Positions 43,624 through 53,817 of a DNA stretch of 64,000 nucleotides are shown here, piece after piece (the first letter of the stretch is position 1; each line of letters opens with the position of its first letter). The notes beneath the pieces are model-generated. The model had not been told where the DNA came from. It saw nothing but the letters and a program-made list of their open reading frames with translations, and searched no databases. The stretch is from Legionella waltersii (lineage in GTDB: Bacteria > Pseudomonadota > Gammaproteobacteria > Legionellales > Legionellaceae), in NCBI RefSeq assembly GCF_001468085.1, contig NZ_LNZB01000056.1, positions 62,001 to 126,000 of the forward strand, in the 5' to 3' direction. The position numbers were made by a program, and so were the translations under genes.

Positions 43624-44877
43624 CTAAAGTTGATTTCTATAACTTTCTTTCAGTTTAAATGATGCTGAAAGTACAAAAATACACCAGATAAACACATACC
43701 AAGCAGGGGCATAATTGTTACCAGTAAGGTTTATCAGTGTAAATGACAGTAAGGGCATCGTTCCGCCAAAAATAGCCTGAGCAATGTTGTAAGAGATGGA
43801 TATTCCACTTGCCCTTACTTGGGTTGGAAACATTTCAGCAATAATAGTAGGAACTGTAGCATTAATTGGGGCTAAGATCATGGCTAATAATAGTTCGCTA
43901 AAGAAAATATTCCACCAATTATCACTCAAGAGAAGATAAAAAATAGGAAAAATAAAGACAAATAATAATGCTAATGCGGTTAAGAAAATAGGTTTCCTAC
44001 CTACTAAATCAGAGAGATATCCCATGGGTGGTATTAGGCATGTAAGTAAAGCAAGTGCTAATAGGTTGATTAACAAAGCGTCCTTTAATAAAAAGCTCTC
44101 AGAATTCACTAGGTATGTATTTAGATAGGCAATCAAAACGTAATTACTGAGAGCCATAATACTTGTTATTAGAATGGATATAATAAGTGGCTTTTTGAAT
44201 TTGGTAAAAACTACTTTTGCAGGTATTTCATGACTACGTTCAGCGTTGAGAAAAGAAGGGGATTCAACACTGTGTATTCGTAAATAGATGCCAACTATTC
44301 CGAGTGTACCTCCTAATAAATAAGGTATTCTCCAACCCCAAATGTATAATGTATGATCTTTAAATAAATAACTCATTAGGGACGCAATAAGCGCTCCAAG
44401 AAAAATTCCTAAAAATGCACTGCTGAGTACCAAGCTTCCTGCTAAGCCACGTCGATTATGAAACATATGTTCAATGAGATACGTTGTAGAGCCTGGTAGT
44501 TCCCCACCAACTGCTAATCCTTGTACAAGCCTAAGTACAGAAAATAAAATAGGAGCAAAGATTCCCAAGGAATTAAAATCAGGCAACAAAGCAATTAAGC
44601 TTGTAGAAATAGTCATTATACTCATAGAAACAATCAGGGCTTTACGTCTACCAACCTTGTCAGCATAATGACCAAATAGAAGACCTCCAATAGGTCTCAT
44701 GATGAATCCAATTGCAAATAAGCTAAAAGTGGCGATCAGTGAGACGAAATGAACTTTAGATGGAAAAAATACATCAGCAAAAATTGGAGCAAAGCTAGCA
44801 TAAAGCAGAAAATCGTACCACTCTAATGCATTACCATATAGGCCTGCTATGACACTGCGCATTTCATTTGGGGGCAT
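43624..44877 (-). CDS. tphA: TphA, MFS transporter of the ProP/metabolite-symporter type
   Basis: 417 aa with 12 helices. GNALEWYDFLLYASFAPIFADVFFP, FIMRPIGGLLFGHYADKVGRRKAL and LVQGLAVGGELPGSTTYLIEH are characteristic of the proline/betaine/citrate symporter branch. In L. pneumophila tphA lies between icmB and icmF, as here, and is not needed for secretion. The substrate is unknown. It is convergent with icmB and downstream of icmF on the same strand, 91 bases away. Confidence 0.92.
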   Translation of the reverse strand: MPPNEMRSVIAGLYGNALEWYDFLLYASFAPIFADVFFPSKVHFVSLIATFSLFAIGFIMRPIGGLLFGHYADKVGRRKALIVSMSIMTISTSLIALLPDFNSLGIFAPILFSVLRLVQGLAVGGELPGSTTYLIEHMFHNRRGLAGSLVLSSAFLGIFLGALIASLMSYLFKDHTLYIWGWRIPYLLGGTLGIVGIYLRIHSVESPSFLNAERSHEIPAKVVFTKFKKPLIISILITSIMALSNYVLIAYLNTYLVNSESFLLKDALLINLLALALLTCLIPPMGYLSDLVGRKPIFLTALALLFVFIFPIFYLLLSDNWWNIFFSELLLAMILAPINATVPTIIAEMFPTQVRASGISISYNIAQAIFGGTMPLLSFTLINLTGNNYAPAWYVFIWCIFVLSASFKLKESYRNQL

Positions 44878-44968
44878 GATTCGTTGATTTCCTATCTCTT
44901 CTGTTTAAACTTGAGGGACGCAGTCAAACAGTAGTCTATGAACTTGTTCAAAGATCAATAGCAACAGA

Positions 44969-47893
44969 TTAAGCGATATGCTCCGTCAATGTAAACCCAT
45001 TTAATATCCCAGGTGTGAATGGATTGATCTGATTGTTTGTTTTCATCAGGTAACGTCCCGAGTTGCTGTTAACCTCAAACAGTATTTGTAAATTTGAGCT
45101 GTCTTGGTCATCGATTAAGACATTCACTTTTTCCAATAACTTAAATAACGCCCAAGTACCTTCCTCTGCAAGTTCGTAGTGGTTCCCTTCTATAGAGTCA
45201 AGAGTTAATTTTGCATTGTCTTGTGGCCATGAAAAACGCATGATGGATTCGCTGTTTTGATTGTCAGTTAATTGAGTGTCTCCAATTTCTAGAACTAATT
45301 TGGACACTACAGGATCCAAACTAATCTTTTGCAAACTGAAAAGAATTTTACTTTCGTCACCATGATCGGGGAAAAACATATTGGTGATTATGTTTGCCCG
45401 AATCATCTCATCGATCGCCTCGGAACTAAGGGGAAATACGAAATCATTAACAGGCTTCGGTTTCCATTCTGGGCTTGATGTATCTAGAAAAGGTTTAATG
45501 TATTGTTCTGAAAACGTATTTAAGATTCCATTGGTTGAGAAAAATCGATTAAAATCATCAATAGCAATCTCCTGACCGTGTGTATTCTCGAAGGGATAAC
45601 GCTGCGCAATGCTATGTTGAAACTCTTTATAAACAGTTTGCCGCCACTGATAATTGACATATTGTCGACTGTCTCTAATCAGTAATACCCATGTATCGCC
45701 AGCTATTTGCTGCGTCCAACCTTTAATTGGCTCAGGCAATTGACGTGCTTGTATATAGAGTAAGCTAACTGGATCGGAGGAGTTTTCATTGATAAAGCGC
45801 GAGCGGGTAACAGTGAATGCCGTTTTACCTTTATCATTGACAACAGAAATGGTGCTTATAAAGTGCTCTAGTTCGGTAATGCGCATATTTAATTCTTTGA
45901 TTACCGATAAACTCATTAAATTGAGATCTGTAAAACGATTAGCAATGTTCTGATTGAACGTTGGATCGCTTTCGCTCAAATCGGGTTTAGTTTCTTGTTG
46001 TATCAACTGGACAAACTTATAAAATGCATTCGACTGTTTTAATGTCTTCGTAACTACACGGCCTTCTTGATAGTCATTATATCTCAATGGATGAGATTTT
46101 TTCATGAAAGTTTGCCACCAAGTGACATAATCAAAGCAATAAGCTTGTAGAAGCATGGGCTGCAGTTGGGATAAATCTTGACGCGCAAGTACCCAGTTTT
46201 CTGCTTGTAAAGTAGCGCTAATTTTAGGCAATTCACTGACAATTTTTGAAAAACCGTGTTTAGTAAAGTAAACAGGGACTGCATTTGTAGGTAAATTAAA
46301 TCCTTCAATGTCAACTTTTTGCTTCTCTGATGGGAAATATTCTTTGGCTATGGAGTAAAATAAATAGCCAGTGGGCAAAGCATTCAAATAATTACGTGCA
46401 TCGCTGATTACTTGTGGCTTAACAACAAGCGAATCTAGTGGTTTAGTCAACGTTTGTTCTAGCAGAGCAATTTGTTTTTGAGTTGCATTTCCTGGCTGGT
46501 TTTGCCATTGATTTTTAAACCATTCAACGATAGGTGCGGCAGAAAAGTGATCGGGTTGGGTAAGCATAATATAAATTTTTAATGCTTTATAGCGAGTAAT
46601 TGGGGTATTAGTGGGACTAATAATGACTTGCTCTAGCTCATTGGTAAGTGAGGGTAAGAACTCCCCATGCAATCTTGCATTTGTATTATTATGTAAACTT
46701 AATTTCAGCCTATGGACTGTTGGCAATGATATAGCGTTTGAAGAGATTAGATCCATTTCTTTAGTGGCTTTGGATAAATGATACAAGGCTTGGGCACGGT
46801 TGCCGCTTTGTTGTGCAGCCAGAGCATCATAGGCAAGTAGTTCTTTGCTTGCTTCATCAAGAAGGTTGGAGGTTTTATAGTGGCTGTACATCAAAAGCAT
46901 TAAACTAATTCCGGCTAAGCCCGCAGTAATCGCCATGATAGGTTTTTGGGACCAGCGGGTAACTTGAGGAACTTGACTGGATTGATCTTGTGCAGCTTTT
47001 ATTGCACCTTCTATAAAATAGGCTCTGAAATTAGTGGCCTGGGGAAAAGTATCTTGGACTACTAGAGCGTACTCATGCTCAATTTTCTTATTTAAGCGGT
47101 CGACACTAACACCACCTTGTTCGGCACTTGTGAAAAAAATCGAATGTAAGTGAAATATCTTCGGTGAAATGGCTTGAATCAATGACTGTATTGGGGTTCG
47201 AAGGCTAGCTACTTGCAATGGGAATTCACGTATTAAGCTTCTCTTTATGGTGGAACGAGCAGGGTGCATTTTTTGAATGACTTGATGCCCTAAGGTTTCT
47301 ATCAGATGGTTGAATTGCTGTGTGTAAGTTTCTGCTTTCTTTTTAGGTTGGTTAATGCATTCTAAAGAGAAACCCAATGGTTTTGATAAATCACTAGCAT
47401 GATCTGTTTGATAGAACTCAGAAAAACCCGCAAGGGTATCCATTTTTGTGAAAAATAGGGCTAGCTCAGTTTGATATCCAAGATTTAAACCTAAACGATG
47501 TAATAATTGCAGATGCGATTTTTTTTGTTCTGCAAATTGGTTGCTGTCTCCGATTAATAAGTCATTGACATCAATACACAGTACAAGACCTGAAATTTTT
47601 AAGTGTCTATGACATTTATTTAATTGTTTAAAGGTATTTTGGAGTATGTTTTTACTGTTTGTTAGCCAGCTCTCCCCTAACTCAACAACAATACCTCGTG
47701 CATTATAGTATATTTTTGCATGTTCTTCGCTTAGAACAGGCACTTCTTCCATTTTGCTTTGCTTTAATAAAGCGGTCTTTCCTTGTTTACTTTTCCCAGT
47801 TAAAACTAAGAAAGACATAGGATTGCCTTGAGGTTTTAGTTGAGAAACCACTTTTTTTATCGCGTCGCATAAAGCATTTAAAGAGTTGTCCAT
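44969..47893 (-). CDS. icmF: IcmF, inner-membrane protein that stabilises the Dot/Icm complex
   Basis: 974 aa. An N-terminal GTPase-like region has GKSKQGKT at 33-40 (G-x4-GKT form). Membrane helix PIMAITAGLAGISLMLLMYS near 315-335, then a long periplasmic domain. It is homologous to TssM of type VI secretion. With IcmH it protects IcmE, IcmG and IcmK from degradation and guides polar placement of the machine. The start overlaps the icmH stop (TAATG arrangement), so the pair is translationally coupled. Confidence 0.97.
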   Translation of the reverse strand: MDNSLNALCDAIKKVVSQLKPQGNPMSFLVLTGKSKQGKTALLKQSKMEEVPVLSEEHAKIYYNARGIVVELGESWLTNSKNILQNTFKQLNKCHRHLKISGLVLCIDVNDLLIGDSNQFAEQKKSHLQLLHRLGLNLGYQTELALFFTKMDTLAGFSEFYQTDHASDLSKPLGFSLECINQPKKKAETYTQQFNHLIETLGHQVIQKMHPARSTIKRSLIREFPLQVASLRTPIQSLIQAISPKIFHLHSIFFTSAEQGGVSVDRLNKKIEHEYALVVQDTFPQATNFRAYFIEGAIKAAQDQSSQVPQVTRWSQKPIMAITAGLAGISLMLLMYSHYKTSNLLDEASKELLAYDALAAQQSGNRAQALYHLSKATKEMDLISSNAISLPTVHRLKLSLHNNTNARLHGEFLPSLTNELEQVIISPTNTPITRYKALKIYIMLTQPDHFSAAPIVEWFKNQWQNQPGNATQKQIALLEQTLTKPLDSLVVKPQVISDARNYLNALPTGYLFYSIAKEYFPSEKQKVDIEGFNLPTNAVPVYFTKHGFSKIVSELPKISATLQAENWVLARQDLSQLQPMLLQAYCFDYVTWWQTFMKKSHPLRYNDYQEGRVVTKTLKQSNAFYKFVQLIQQETKPDLSESDPTFNQNIANRFTDLNLMSLSVIKELNMRITELEHFISTISVVNDKGKTAFTVTRSRFINENSSDPVSLLYIQARQLPEPIKGWTQQIAGDTWVLLIRDSRQYVNYQWRQTVYKEFQHSIAQRYPFENTHGQEIAIDDFNRFFSTNGILNTFSEQYIKPFLDTSSPEWKPKPVNDFVFPLSSEAIDEMIRANIITNMFFPDHGDESKILFSLQKISLDPVVSKLVLEIGDTQLTDNQNSESIMRFSWPQDNAKLTLDSIEGNHYELAEEGTWALFKLLEKVNVLIDDQDSSNLQILFEVNSNSGRYLMKTNNQINPFTPGILNGFTLTEHIA

Positions 47894-48681
47894 TAGTCTT
47901 CCAGCATAGCAAGTTGGGTATGTCCAAATAATACAGTTTTAGCTTTATTTTCTAGTACCATTTGACTAGCTAAAAAGGCTAAGACCAAAATTCCTATAGC
48001 AGCAAAGGCAGAGATCAGCGCAGGCTTATAGCTATTTTTGATGGTCCTAGGAATAGGGGTTTCTTGAAAGAATTTGTGCGGTTTGTTAAATCGATGTTGT
48101 TGGATGATTTGGTACAGATCTTCTATAGTATTGTCCAAAACTTGTCGTCCGTCCGGTTTAAGATGGTACTTTCCTTCAAACCCAGCAATTAAACAAAAAT
48201 AAATTAATTCAATTAAATCCAGATATTGGTTTGGGCGTTCCTTGACATAGTCCAATATTTCAAAAAAACGTACTTGTGGTTCAGATCCTTCATTCGTCAA
48301 TGGTGTAAATGATTTAAATTCTATTGCAACGTTATGCACCCGTAAGTAACTCTTTCCTAGAATTTCATCGATAGTCGCGGATAGAATGTACTGGGCAACC
48401 CCAATAAGTTCAATCGTGTACTTAGACGCATGCAATTTGCTGTGAAATGCGCGCAATTCATGTTCTATGTTGTCTCTTATGTTTTCAATGGGGGGTAGCG
48501 AAGGGCTTAGGCATAAACGCTCAAGGAGAGATAACAGGGGGCCAGCAGCTGCGACCAAAATATTGCTTGAAAATGGTGCAATAAATAATTTTGAGCGATA
48601 GTAACCTTGAGGTGCTATTCCTGTTGATTCTGTCATTAAAAGACGGCTGACAAGTGAGGCCGGGTACTGCTCAGTTGTCAT
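47893..48681 (-). CDS. icmH: IcmH (DotU), partner of IcmF
   Basis: 262 aa from the ATG at 48681, preferred to an upstream start at 48732 because GGAG lies about 8 bases before it and the family start is near MTTEQYPASLVSRLL. It is a DotU/TssL-family protein: cytosolic helical domain with LFIAPFSSNILVAAAGPLLSLLERL and LIELIYFCLIAGFEGKYHL, and one C-terminal membrane helix (ISAFAAIGILVLAFLASQMV). It works with IcmF to stabilise and place the Dot/Icm complex. Confidence 0.97.
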   Translation of the reverse strand: MTTEQYPASLVSRLLMTESTGIAPQGYYRSKLFIAPFSSNILVAAAGPLLSLLERLCLSPSLPPIENIRDNIEHELRAFHSKLHASKYTIELIGVAQYILSATIDEILGKSYLRVHNVAIEFKSFTPLTNEGSEPQVRFFEILDYVKERPNQYLDLIELIYFCLIAGFEGKYHLKPDGRQVLDNTIEDLYQIIQQHRFNKPHKFFQETPIPRTIKNSYKPALISAFAAIGILVLAFLASQMVLENKAKTVLFGHTQLAMLED

Positions 48682-48799
48682 GGTTCTACTCCATAGGACC
48701 TTTGCTATGCTATTAAGCATAATAAAAATCACAGATTAAAAAGAAGATAATACGTTATCTAGCGTATTGAATTCAAGCTAGTAAAATCTTCATCAGCTC

Positions 48800-50389
48800 C
48801 TAATGTTTAAAATGCCGAATACCTGTAAACACCATGGCTATGTTATGTTGATCAGCACAAGCAATAATCTGCTCGTCTCTAATAGAGCCACCAGGCTGAA
48901 TGATTGCTGAAATTCCTGCTTTGGCTGCAATCTCTATTGTATCTGGAAATGGAATAAATGCATCTGAGGCCATCACTGAGCCAATTGGGCTTAACTCCAT
49001 TTGTTCTGCTTGCCATAGGCCAATTCTCGCACTCATCACACGACTTGTTTGGCCTCCACCAATACCTATTGTTGTTCGATTTTTTGCATAGACAATGGCA
49101 TTTGATTTGACGTGTTTTACGGCAGTCCAAGCAAATAACAAATCATGAAGTTGATCTTTACTTGGTTTTTGCTTAGTGACTGCTTTAATCTCACACGAGC
49201 CTAGAGAGATTGAATCATGTTCCTGAACGAGAAGTCCACCATCAATTTTTTTCATGCTTAATCTAAATTCATTATCCAATGGCCAAAATCCAGTGACTAG
49301 CACTCGAATGTTTTCTTTTGTAGCTAATATAGATTTTGCAGCTTGACTTACCTCTGGGGCAATGATTACCTCTACAAACTGCTTGTCTATAATAGATTGG
49401 GCCGTCTCGGCATCTAAACTATGATTAAACGCAATTATTCCACCATAAGCTGAAACTGGGTCCGCTTGAAATGCTCTTAAATAAGCAGTTAAGGAGTTTT
49501 CAGCCAAGGCAATACCACAAGGATTTGCATGCTTCACAATAACGCAAGCAGTACTATCTAGTGTAAAAGATTTCACACAATCTAATGCGGCGTCAGCATC
49601 TAAAAGATTATTATAGGATAATTGCTTCCCTTGAAGCAGACTTGCACCACCTAAAGAGCCTTGAGCCGAGTTTTTATCCGCGTAAAAAGCGGCTTGTTGG
49701 TGTGGATTTTCCCCATATCTTAAATCACTTATTTTACTAAATTGACAGGTTAGAACGTCTGGGAACCCGCTGGGTGTAAAGTCAGAATCTAATGTGGTTA
49801 AATAATTTGCGATGGCAGCATCGTAAGATGCAGTATGAGCAAAAGCTCTTTTTGCCAGTTGAAAACTCCAGTCTATGGGTGTCTGCTTAGCTTCTAAGTA
49901 CTGAATGAGTTCAGCGTAGTCCTCTGGTTGAACTATAACATAGGTATGAGCATGATTTTTTGCTGCTGCTCGTACCATCGTTGGACCACCAATATCTATG
50001 TTTTCAACGGCTTTATTAAAATCGCAATCGGGTTTGCTGATAACTTGTTCAAATGGATACAAATTAACAATTACGAGATCAATAGGTTTCAACCCATGTT
50101 GCTGTAATAACTGTGTATCTTGCTCGCCTCTTGCCAAGAGACCTGCATGTATTGCTGGGTGTAATGTTTTTACGCGGCCATCCATCATTTCAGGAAAACC
50201 CGTATAGTCACTAACATCAGTAACTGGAATTCCAATTTCTCTTAATTGAATGGCTGTATTACCCGTTGCGATAATTTCGACCCCATGTTTATGCAGGGCT
50301 TGGCCAAGTTCTTGCAATCCTCTTTTATCAGAAACACTAATCAGTGCTCTTTGTGGTGCAAAGGGGGTATTTGATTCTTTTGTTGCCAT
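48800..50389 (-). CDS. purH: Bifunctional AICAR transformylase/IMP cyclohydrolase
   Basis: 529 aa from the second ATG (50389), which leaves room for AAGG upstream; an ATG at 50398 sits almost on that site. The N-terminal cyclohydrolase half begins RALISVSDKRGLQELG and has GFPEMMDGRVKTLHPAIHAG; the C-terminal transformylase half has CVIVKHANPCGIA. It catalyses the last two steps of IMP synthesis. First of the purH-prmA-accC-accB-aroQ stretch read from the left, but last in transcription order. Confidence 0.98.
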   Translation of the reverse strand: MATKESNTPFAPQRALISVSDKRGLQELGQALHKHGVEIIATGNTAIQLREIGIPVTDVSDYTGFPEMMDGRVKTLHPAIHAGLLARGEQDTQLLQQHGLKPIDLVIVNLYPFEQVISKPDCDFNKAVENIDIGGPTMVRAAAKNHAHTYVIVQPEDYAELIQYLEAKQTPIDWSFQLAKRAFAHTASYDAAIANYLTTLDSDFTPSGFPDVLTCQFSKISDLRYGENPHQQAAFYADKNSAQGSLGGASLLQGKQLSYNNLLDADAALDCVKSFTLDSTACVIVKHANPCGIALAENSLTAYLRAFQADPVSAYGGIIAFNHSLDAETAQSIIDKQFVEVIIAPEVSQAAKSILATKENIRVLVTGFWPLDNEFRLSMKKIDGGLLVQEHDSISLGSCEIKAVTKQKPSKDQLHDLLFAWTAVKHVKSNAIVYAKNRTTIGIGGGQTSRVMSARIGLWQAEQMELSPIGSVMASDAFIPFPDTIEIAAKAGISAIIQPGGSIRDEQIIACADQHNIAMVFTGIRHFKH

Positions 50390-50415
50390 AATTATCATGC
50401 CTTCTAAAATCGGGA

Positions 50416-51285
50416 TTAGTTTTTAACAAATACCAACAGTGCCCAACCATCTGAGTTCTCTCTAGATATTAGACTAAATACCCCTTGGTAAGCTTCAATA
50501 AGTACAGAAGATTGTTCATCCAAAATACCAGAAACGACCAGTTGTCCATTTTTGGAGAGTAATTGCTGAAATCTTTCTTTTAAACTGATCAAAGGAGCCA
50601 GCAAAATATTTGCAATGATCAGATCAACAGGATTTTGTAGTGCTTCTGGTATGCTGACTGAGAGTTGTTGTTCATTAATTTCATTTGCTAGAGCATTATT
50701 ATGGGTAGCTTGTAGTGCTTGATTATCTATATCAACTGCATAAACATGTTGTGCTCCCAATTTAATTGCAGCTAAAGACAGAATGCCTGAGCCGCATCCG
50801 TAATCAATGATGGATTTACTGGATAAGTTAGCTTGCTCCAACCAGGTGAGACACAACGATGTTGTTGCATGTGAACCTGTTCCAAACGCTAATCCTGGAT
50901 CCAATATCAAATTGATTGCATCAGGTTCTGGGGGGGTGAGCCAGGAAGGGCAAACCCACAAATGCTTACCAAATCGATGTGGTTTGAAATCATCCATGCA
51001 TACTCTTTCCCAATCCTTATCGGCTAAGGTGTCTAAGCTGCATGAGAATTTAGGTCGCTTGTCTTTGAGTAATTGGCGTACTCGATGAGCCTCTTCAGCT
51101 TGAGAAAATAATGCATGAATGATGACCTCAGGCCATAATGGCGTGGTTCCAGGTTCAGGCTCAAGAACGGGATTGTCGTTTTTGTCAGTGAGCATGATGG
51201 ACAATGCACCTTGCTCCTGCAATTCATCAGTAATTTGTTCAATTTCTTCTGTAGGACAGTTTTCTATTTTTAGTTGGAACCACAC
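50416..51285 (-). CDS. prmA: Ribosomal protein L11 methyltransferase
   Basis: 289 aa. The N-terminal ferredoxin-like domain is followed by a Rossmann SAM-binding domain: LAFGTGSHATTSLCL, SIIDYGCGSGILSLAAIKLGA and DLIIANILLAPLI, the last resembling the NPPY-like catalytic motif region of PrmA. It trimethylates L11. GTG start, 4 bases after the accC stop, so probably translated with accC. Confidence 0.96.
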   Translation of the reverse strand: MWFQLKIENCPTEEIEQITDELQEQGALSIMLTDKNDNPVLEPEPGTTPLWPEVIIHALFSQAEEAHRVRQLLKDKRPKFSCSLDTLADKDWERVCMDDFKPHRFGKHLWVCPSWLTPPEPDAINLILDPGLAFGTGSHATTSLCLTWLEQANLSSKSIIDYGCGSGILSLAAIKLGAQHVYAVDIDNQALQATHNNALANEINEQQLSVSIPEALQNPVDLIIANILLAPLISLKERFQQLLSKNGQLVVSGILDEQSSVLIEAYQGVFSLISRENSDGWALLVFVKN

Positions 51286-51289
51286 AGGC

Positions 51290-52630
51290 TTAGTCCTTGA
51301 GCATTTTTTCTAGATAATGAATATTTGTTCCACCCTCCATAAAGGCTTTGTCATGCATAATGCGATGGTGTAACTCAACATTGGTTTTTATTCCATCAAT
51401 AACGATTTCATCCAATGCATTACGCATTCTGGCCATAGCCTCAGCTCTAGTAGACCCATAACTGATTAGCTTACCAATCATCGAATCGTAATTGGGGGGA
51501 ACTGTGTAACTGGAATAAATATGGGAATCAAAGCGAATTCCAGGTCCTCCGGGTTGATGTAATATTTTGATTTTACCTGGAGAGGGCATAAATGTTTTGG
51601 GATCTTCGGCATTTATTCGGCATTCAATGGCATGGCCACGAAGGGTTATATCTTCTTGCTTTAATGTTAAAGGAATATCACTGGCAATTTTGATTTGTTC
51701 TTTGATTAAATCAATGCCAGTTATCATTTCAGTAACAGGGTGCTCCACCTGGATGCGAGTATTCATTTCGATAAAATAAAAGCAACCGTCTTGAAATAGA
51801 AACTCGAAAGTTCCAGCTCCTCTGTATTTTAGATCTTTACATGCTTGAACGACCGATGCACCAATTTTGTTTCTAAGTTCAGGGTTAATTCCTGGAGCGG
51901 GTGCTTCTTCCACCACTTTTTGATGTCGTCTTTGCATTGAGCAATCGCGTTCTCCTAGATGGATGGCATGACCTTTTCCATCACCAAGAACTTGAAATTC
52001 AACATGGCGTGGATTTTCTAGGAATTTCTCCATGTACACGATTGGATTATTAAAGGCCGCTTTGGCTTCACTGCTTGTTAGAGCAATAGCACTTAATAAA
52101 TTCGATTCACTATGAACGACACGCATTCCTCGACCACCACCTCCGCCAGCTGCTTTGATGATGATGGGATATCCAATTTTACGAGCTAGTTGTAGATTAT
52201 GATTCTCATCCTCTCCCAGTGGGCCATCAGAACCAGGCACACAAGGAACACCTGCTGCCTTCATGGCAGCAATTGCGGATACTTTATCTCCCATTAGGCG
52301 TATGGAGTCTCCTCTTGGGCCAATGAATCGAAAACCGCTTTGCTCAACTACGTCTGCAAAATCAGCGTTTTCAGATAAGAATCCATAACCAGGGTGAATT
52401 GCCACTGCGTCAGTGATTTCAGCCGCTGAAATAATGGCAGGTATATTCAGATAACTCTTTTGGGATGGTGCTGGACCTATACAAACCGTTTCGTCTGCTA
52501 AGCGAACATGCAATAGATCTTTATCCACATCGGAGTGAACAGCAACAGTTTGAATTCCGAGTTCTTTACAAGCACGTAATATACGTAAGGCAATTTCGCC
52601 TCTATTAGCGATTACAATTTTACTGAGCAT
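51290..52630 (-). CDS. accC: Biotin carboxylase subunit of acetyl-CoA carboxylase
   Basis: 446 aa, normal. [22 protein letters not shown] starts the biotin-carboxylase domain; the ATP-grasp Gly-rich loop is [11 protein letters not shown], followed by [20 protein letters not shown]. It carboxylates biotin on AccB using ATP and bicarbonate, for fatty acid synthesis. It follows accB by 12 bases. Confidence 0.98.
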   Translation of the reverse strand: MLSKIVIANRGEIALRILRACKELGIQTVAVHSDVDKDLLHVRLADETVCIGPAPSQKSYLNIPAIISAAEITDAVAIHPGYGFLSENADFADVVEQSGFRFIGPRGDSIRLMGDKVSAIAAMKAAGVPCVPGSDGPLGEDENHNLQLARKIGYPIIIKAAGGGGGRGMRVVHSESNLLSAIALTSSEAKAAFNNPIVYMEKFLENPRHVEFQVLGDGKGHAIHLGERDCSMQRRHQKVVEEAPAPGINPELRNKIGASVVQACKDLKYRGAGTFEFLFQDGCFYFIEMNTRIQVEHPVTEMITGIDLIKEQIKIASDIPLTLKQEDITLRGHAIECRINAEDPKTFMPSPGKIKILHQPGGPGIRFDSHIYSSYTVPPNYDSMIGKLISYGSTRAEAMARMRNALDEIVIDGIKTNVELHHRIMHDKAFMEGGTNIHYLEKMLKD

Positions 52631-52642
52631 AGACAGGTCTCA

Positions 52643-53119
52643 CTATTCTATAATAAACAAGGCCTGATCATATTCCACAGGATCGCCGTTGTTCACTAGT
52701 ATTTCAACAATTTTACCTGTTCGATCCGCTTCAATTTCGTTAAACATTTTCATGGCTTCAATAATACACAAAGTATCACCAGCTTTGACAGATTGTCCCA
52801 CAGCTACAAATGGAGGGCTATCTGGAGATGGCGATGTGTACATTGTTCCAACCATCGGTGAACGAATTTTGTGGCCTTGGGCTGTTGTAGCAACTGGCTT
52901 GTTGTCAATGGGCGCATGCGCTTGATCAGAACTTGGGTTCGCTGCTGGTACAGCAATATGTTGGGTCGGTGGCGCAACATAGTGTATTGGATGAGTATCC
53001 ATAGGCACACTGCTGTGACGGCTTAGTCTTAGGGATTCTTCGCCTTCTTTGATTTCAATTTCTGAAATACCAGTTTCTTCAAGAAGTTCAATGAGCTTTC
53101 TAATTTTTCTAATATCCAT
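52643..53119 (-). CDS. accB: Biotin carboxyl carrier protein of acetyl-CoA carboxylase
   Basis: 158 aa from the ATG at 53119, where the family start [13 protein letters not shown] begins; a longer frame to 53167 would overlap aroQ. A Pro/Ala-rich linker (about 40-80) leads to the biotinyl domain with [12 protein letters not shown]; Lys124 is the biotinylation site. It shuttles carboxyl groups between AccC and the carboxyltransferase. It lies between aroQ and accC. Confidence 0.97.
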   Translation of the reverse strand: MDIRKIRKLIELLEETGISEIEIKEGEESLRLSRHSSVPMDTHPIHYVAPPTQHIAVPAANPSSDQAHAPIDNKPVATTAQGHKIRSPMVGTMYTSPSPDSPPFVAVGQSVKAGDTLCIIEAMKMFNEIEADRTGKIVEILVNNGDPVEYDQALFIIE

Positions 53120-53132
53120 TGGTGTAATCTCT

Positions 53133-53570
53133 CTACTGTAATTCTTTGATAATTGCTTGCACGGCAAGTAAGTAACCAGTTGCCCCTAATCCACTAATAA
53201 CGCCTTTAGCGAGATCAGAGAAATAGGAGTGGTGACGAAATGATTCACGTGCATAAATATTACTAAGATGCACTTCTATAAAGGGTATAGATACCGCGCT
53301 TAAGGCATCTCTCATAGCAATGCTTGTGTGAGTATAAGCGGCGGGGTTAATGATGATGTAATTAACTTTATTGCTTCCAGCTTCTTGTATAGCATGAATT
53401 AACTCATCCTCAGCATTGCTTTGATAACAGGACAAATCAATTCCAGCTTCTTTAGCAGTCGCAATCAAATTTGAATTAATTTGATCTAAAGAAGTTCCCC
53501 CATAAATAGAGGGTTCTCTTGAGCCTAGTAGATTCAAATTAGGGCCATGTATTACTAAAATTTTTTTCAT
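53133..53570 (-). CDS. aroQ: Type II 3-dehydroquinate dehydratase
   Basis: 145 aa. [21 protein letters not shown] with the catalytic Tyr, [17 protein letters not shown] and [18 protein letters not shown] with the catalytic His are all present. It dehydrates 3-dehydroquinate in the shikimate pathway. It is the first gene of the aroQ-accB-accC-prmA run and its promoter should lie in the 247-base divergent gap to oadA, in which I see no other element. Confidence 0.97.
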   Translation of the reverse strand: MKKILVIHGPNLNLLGSREPSIYGGTSLDQINSNLIATAKEAGIDLSCYQSNAEDELIHAIQEAGSNKVNYIIINPAAYTHTSIAMRDALSAVSIPFIEVHLSNIYARESFRHHSYFSDLAKGVISGLGATGYLLAVQAIIKELQ

Positions 53571-53817
53571 TAAACTTCAGTATAGTCTAAAGATTTGCAA
53601 ATTTTGCCTGAACTTTAAAAATTTGTCTATATATCTAAGAGGATATCAACAAGATCAAAGCAAGTTTTCAATTAATACACTCTATTCAATGCATGGAGGA
53701 GATGGGGCTGTGAAGATAAGGCCGACCTCTACTTTCAGTCAATAGGACCTGCTATCAGGATGTTCTATATAATAGGTTGTGCTATCGTAAGCGATTATCG
53801 TAAATCTAGGAAGACTT

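Noticed and set aside
53571..53817. Possible small gene or riboswitch between aroQ and oadA
   Set aside because: No frame with a start and ribosome site and no convincing structured element was seen; treated as a divergent promoter gap.
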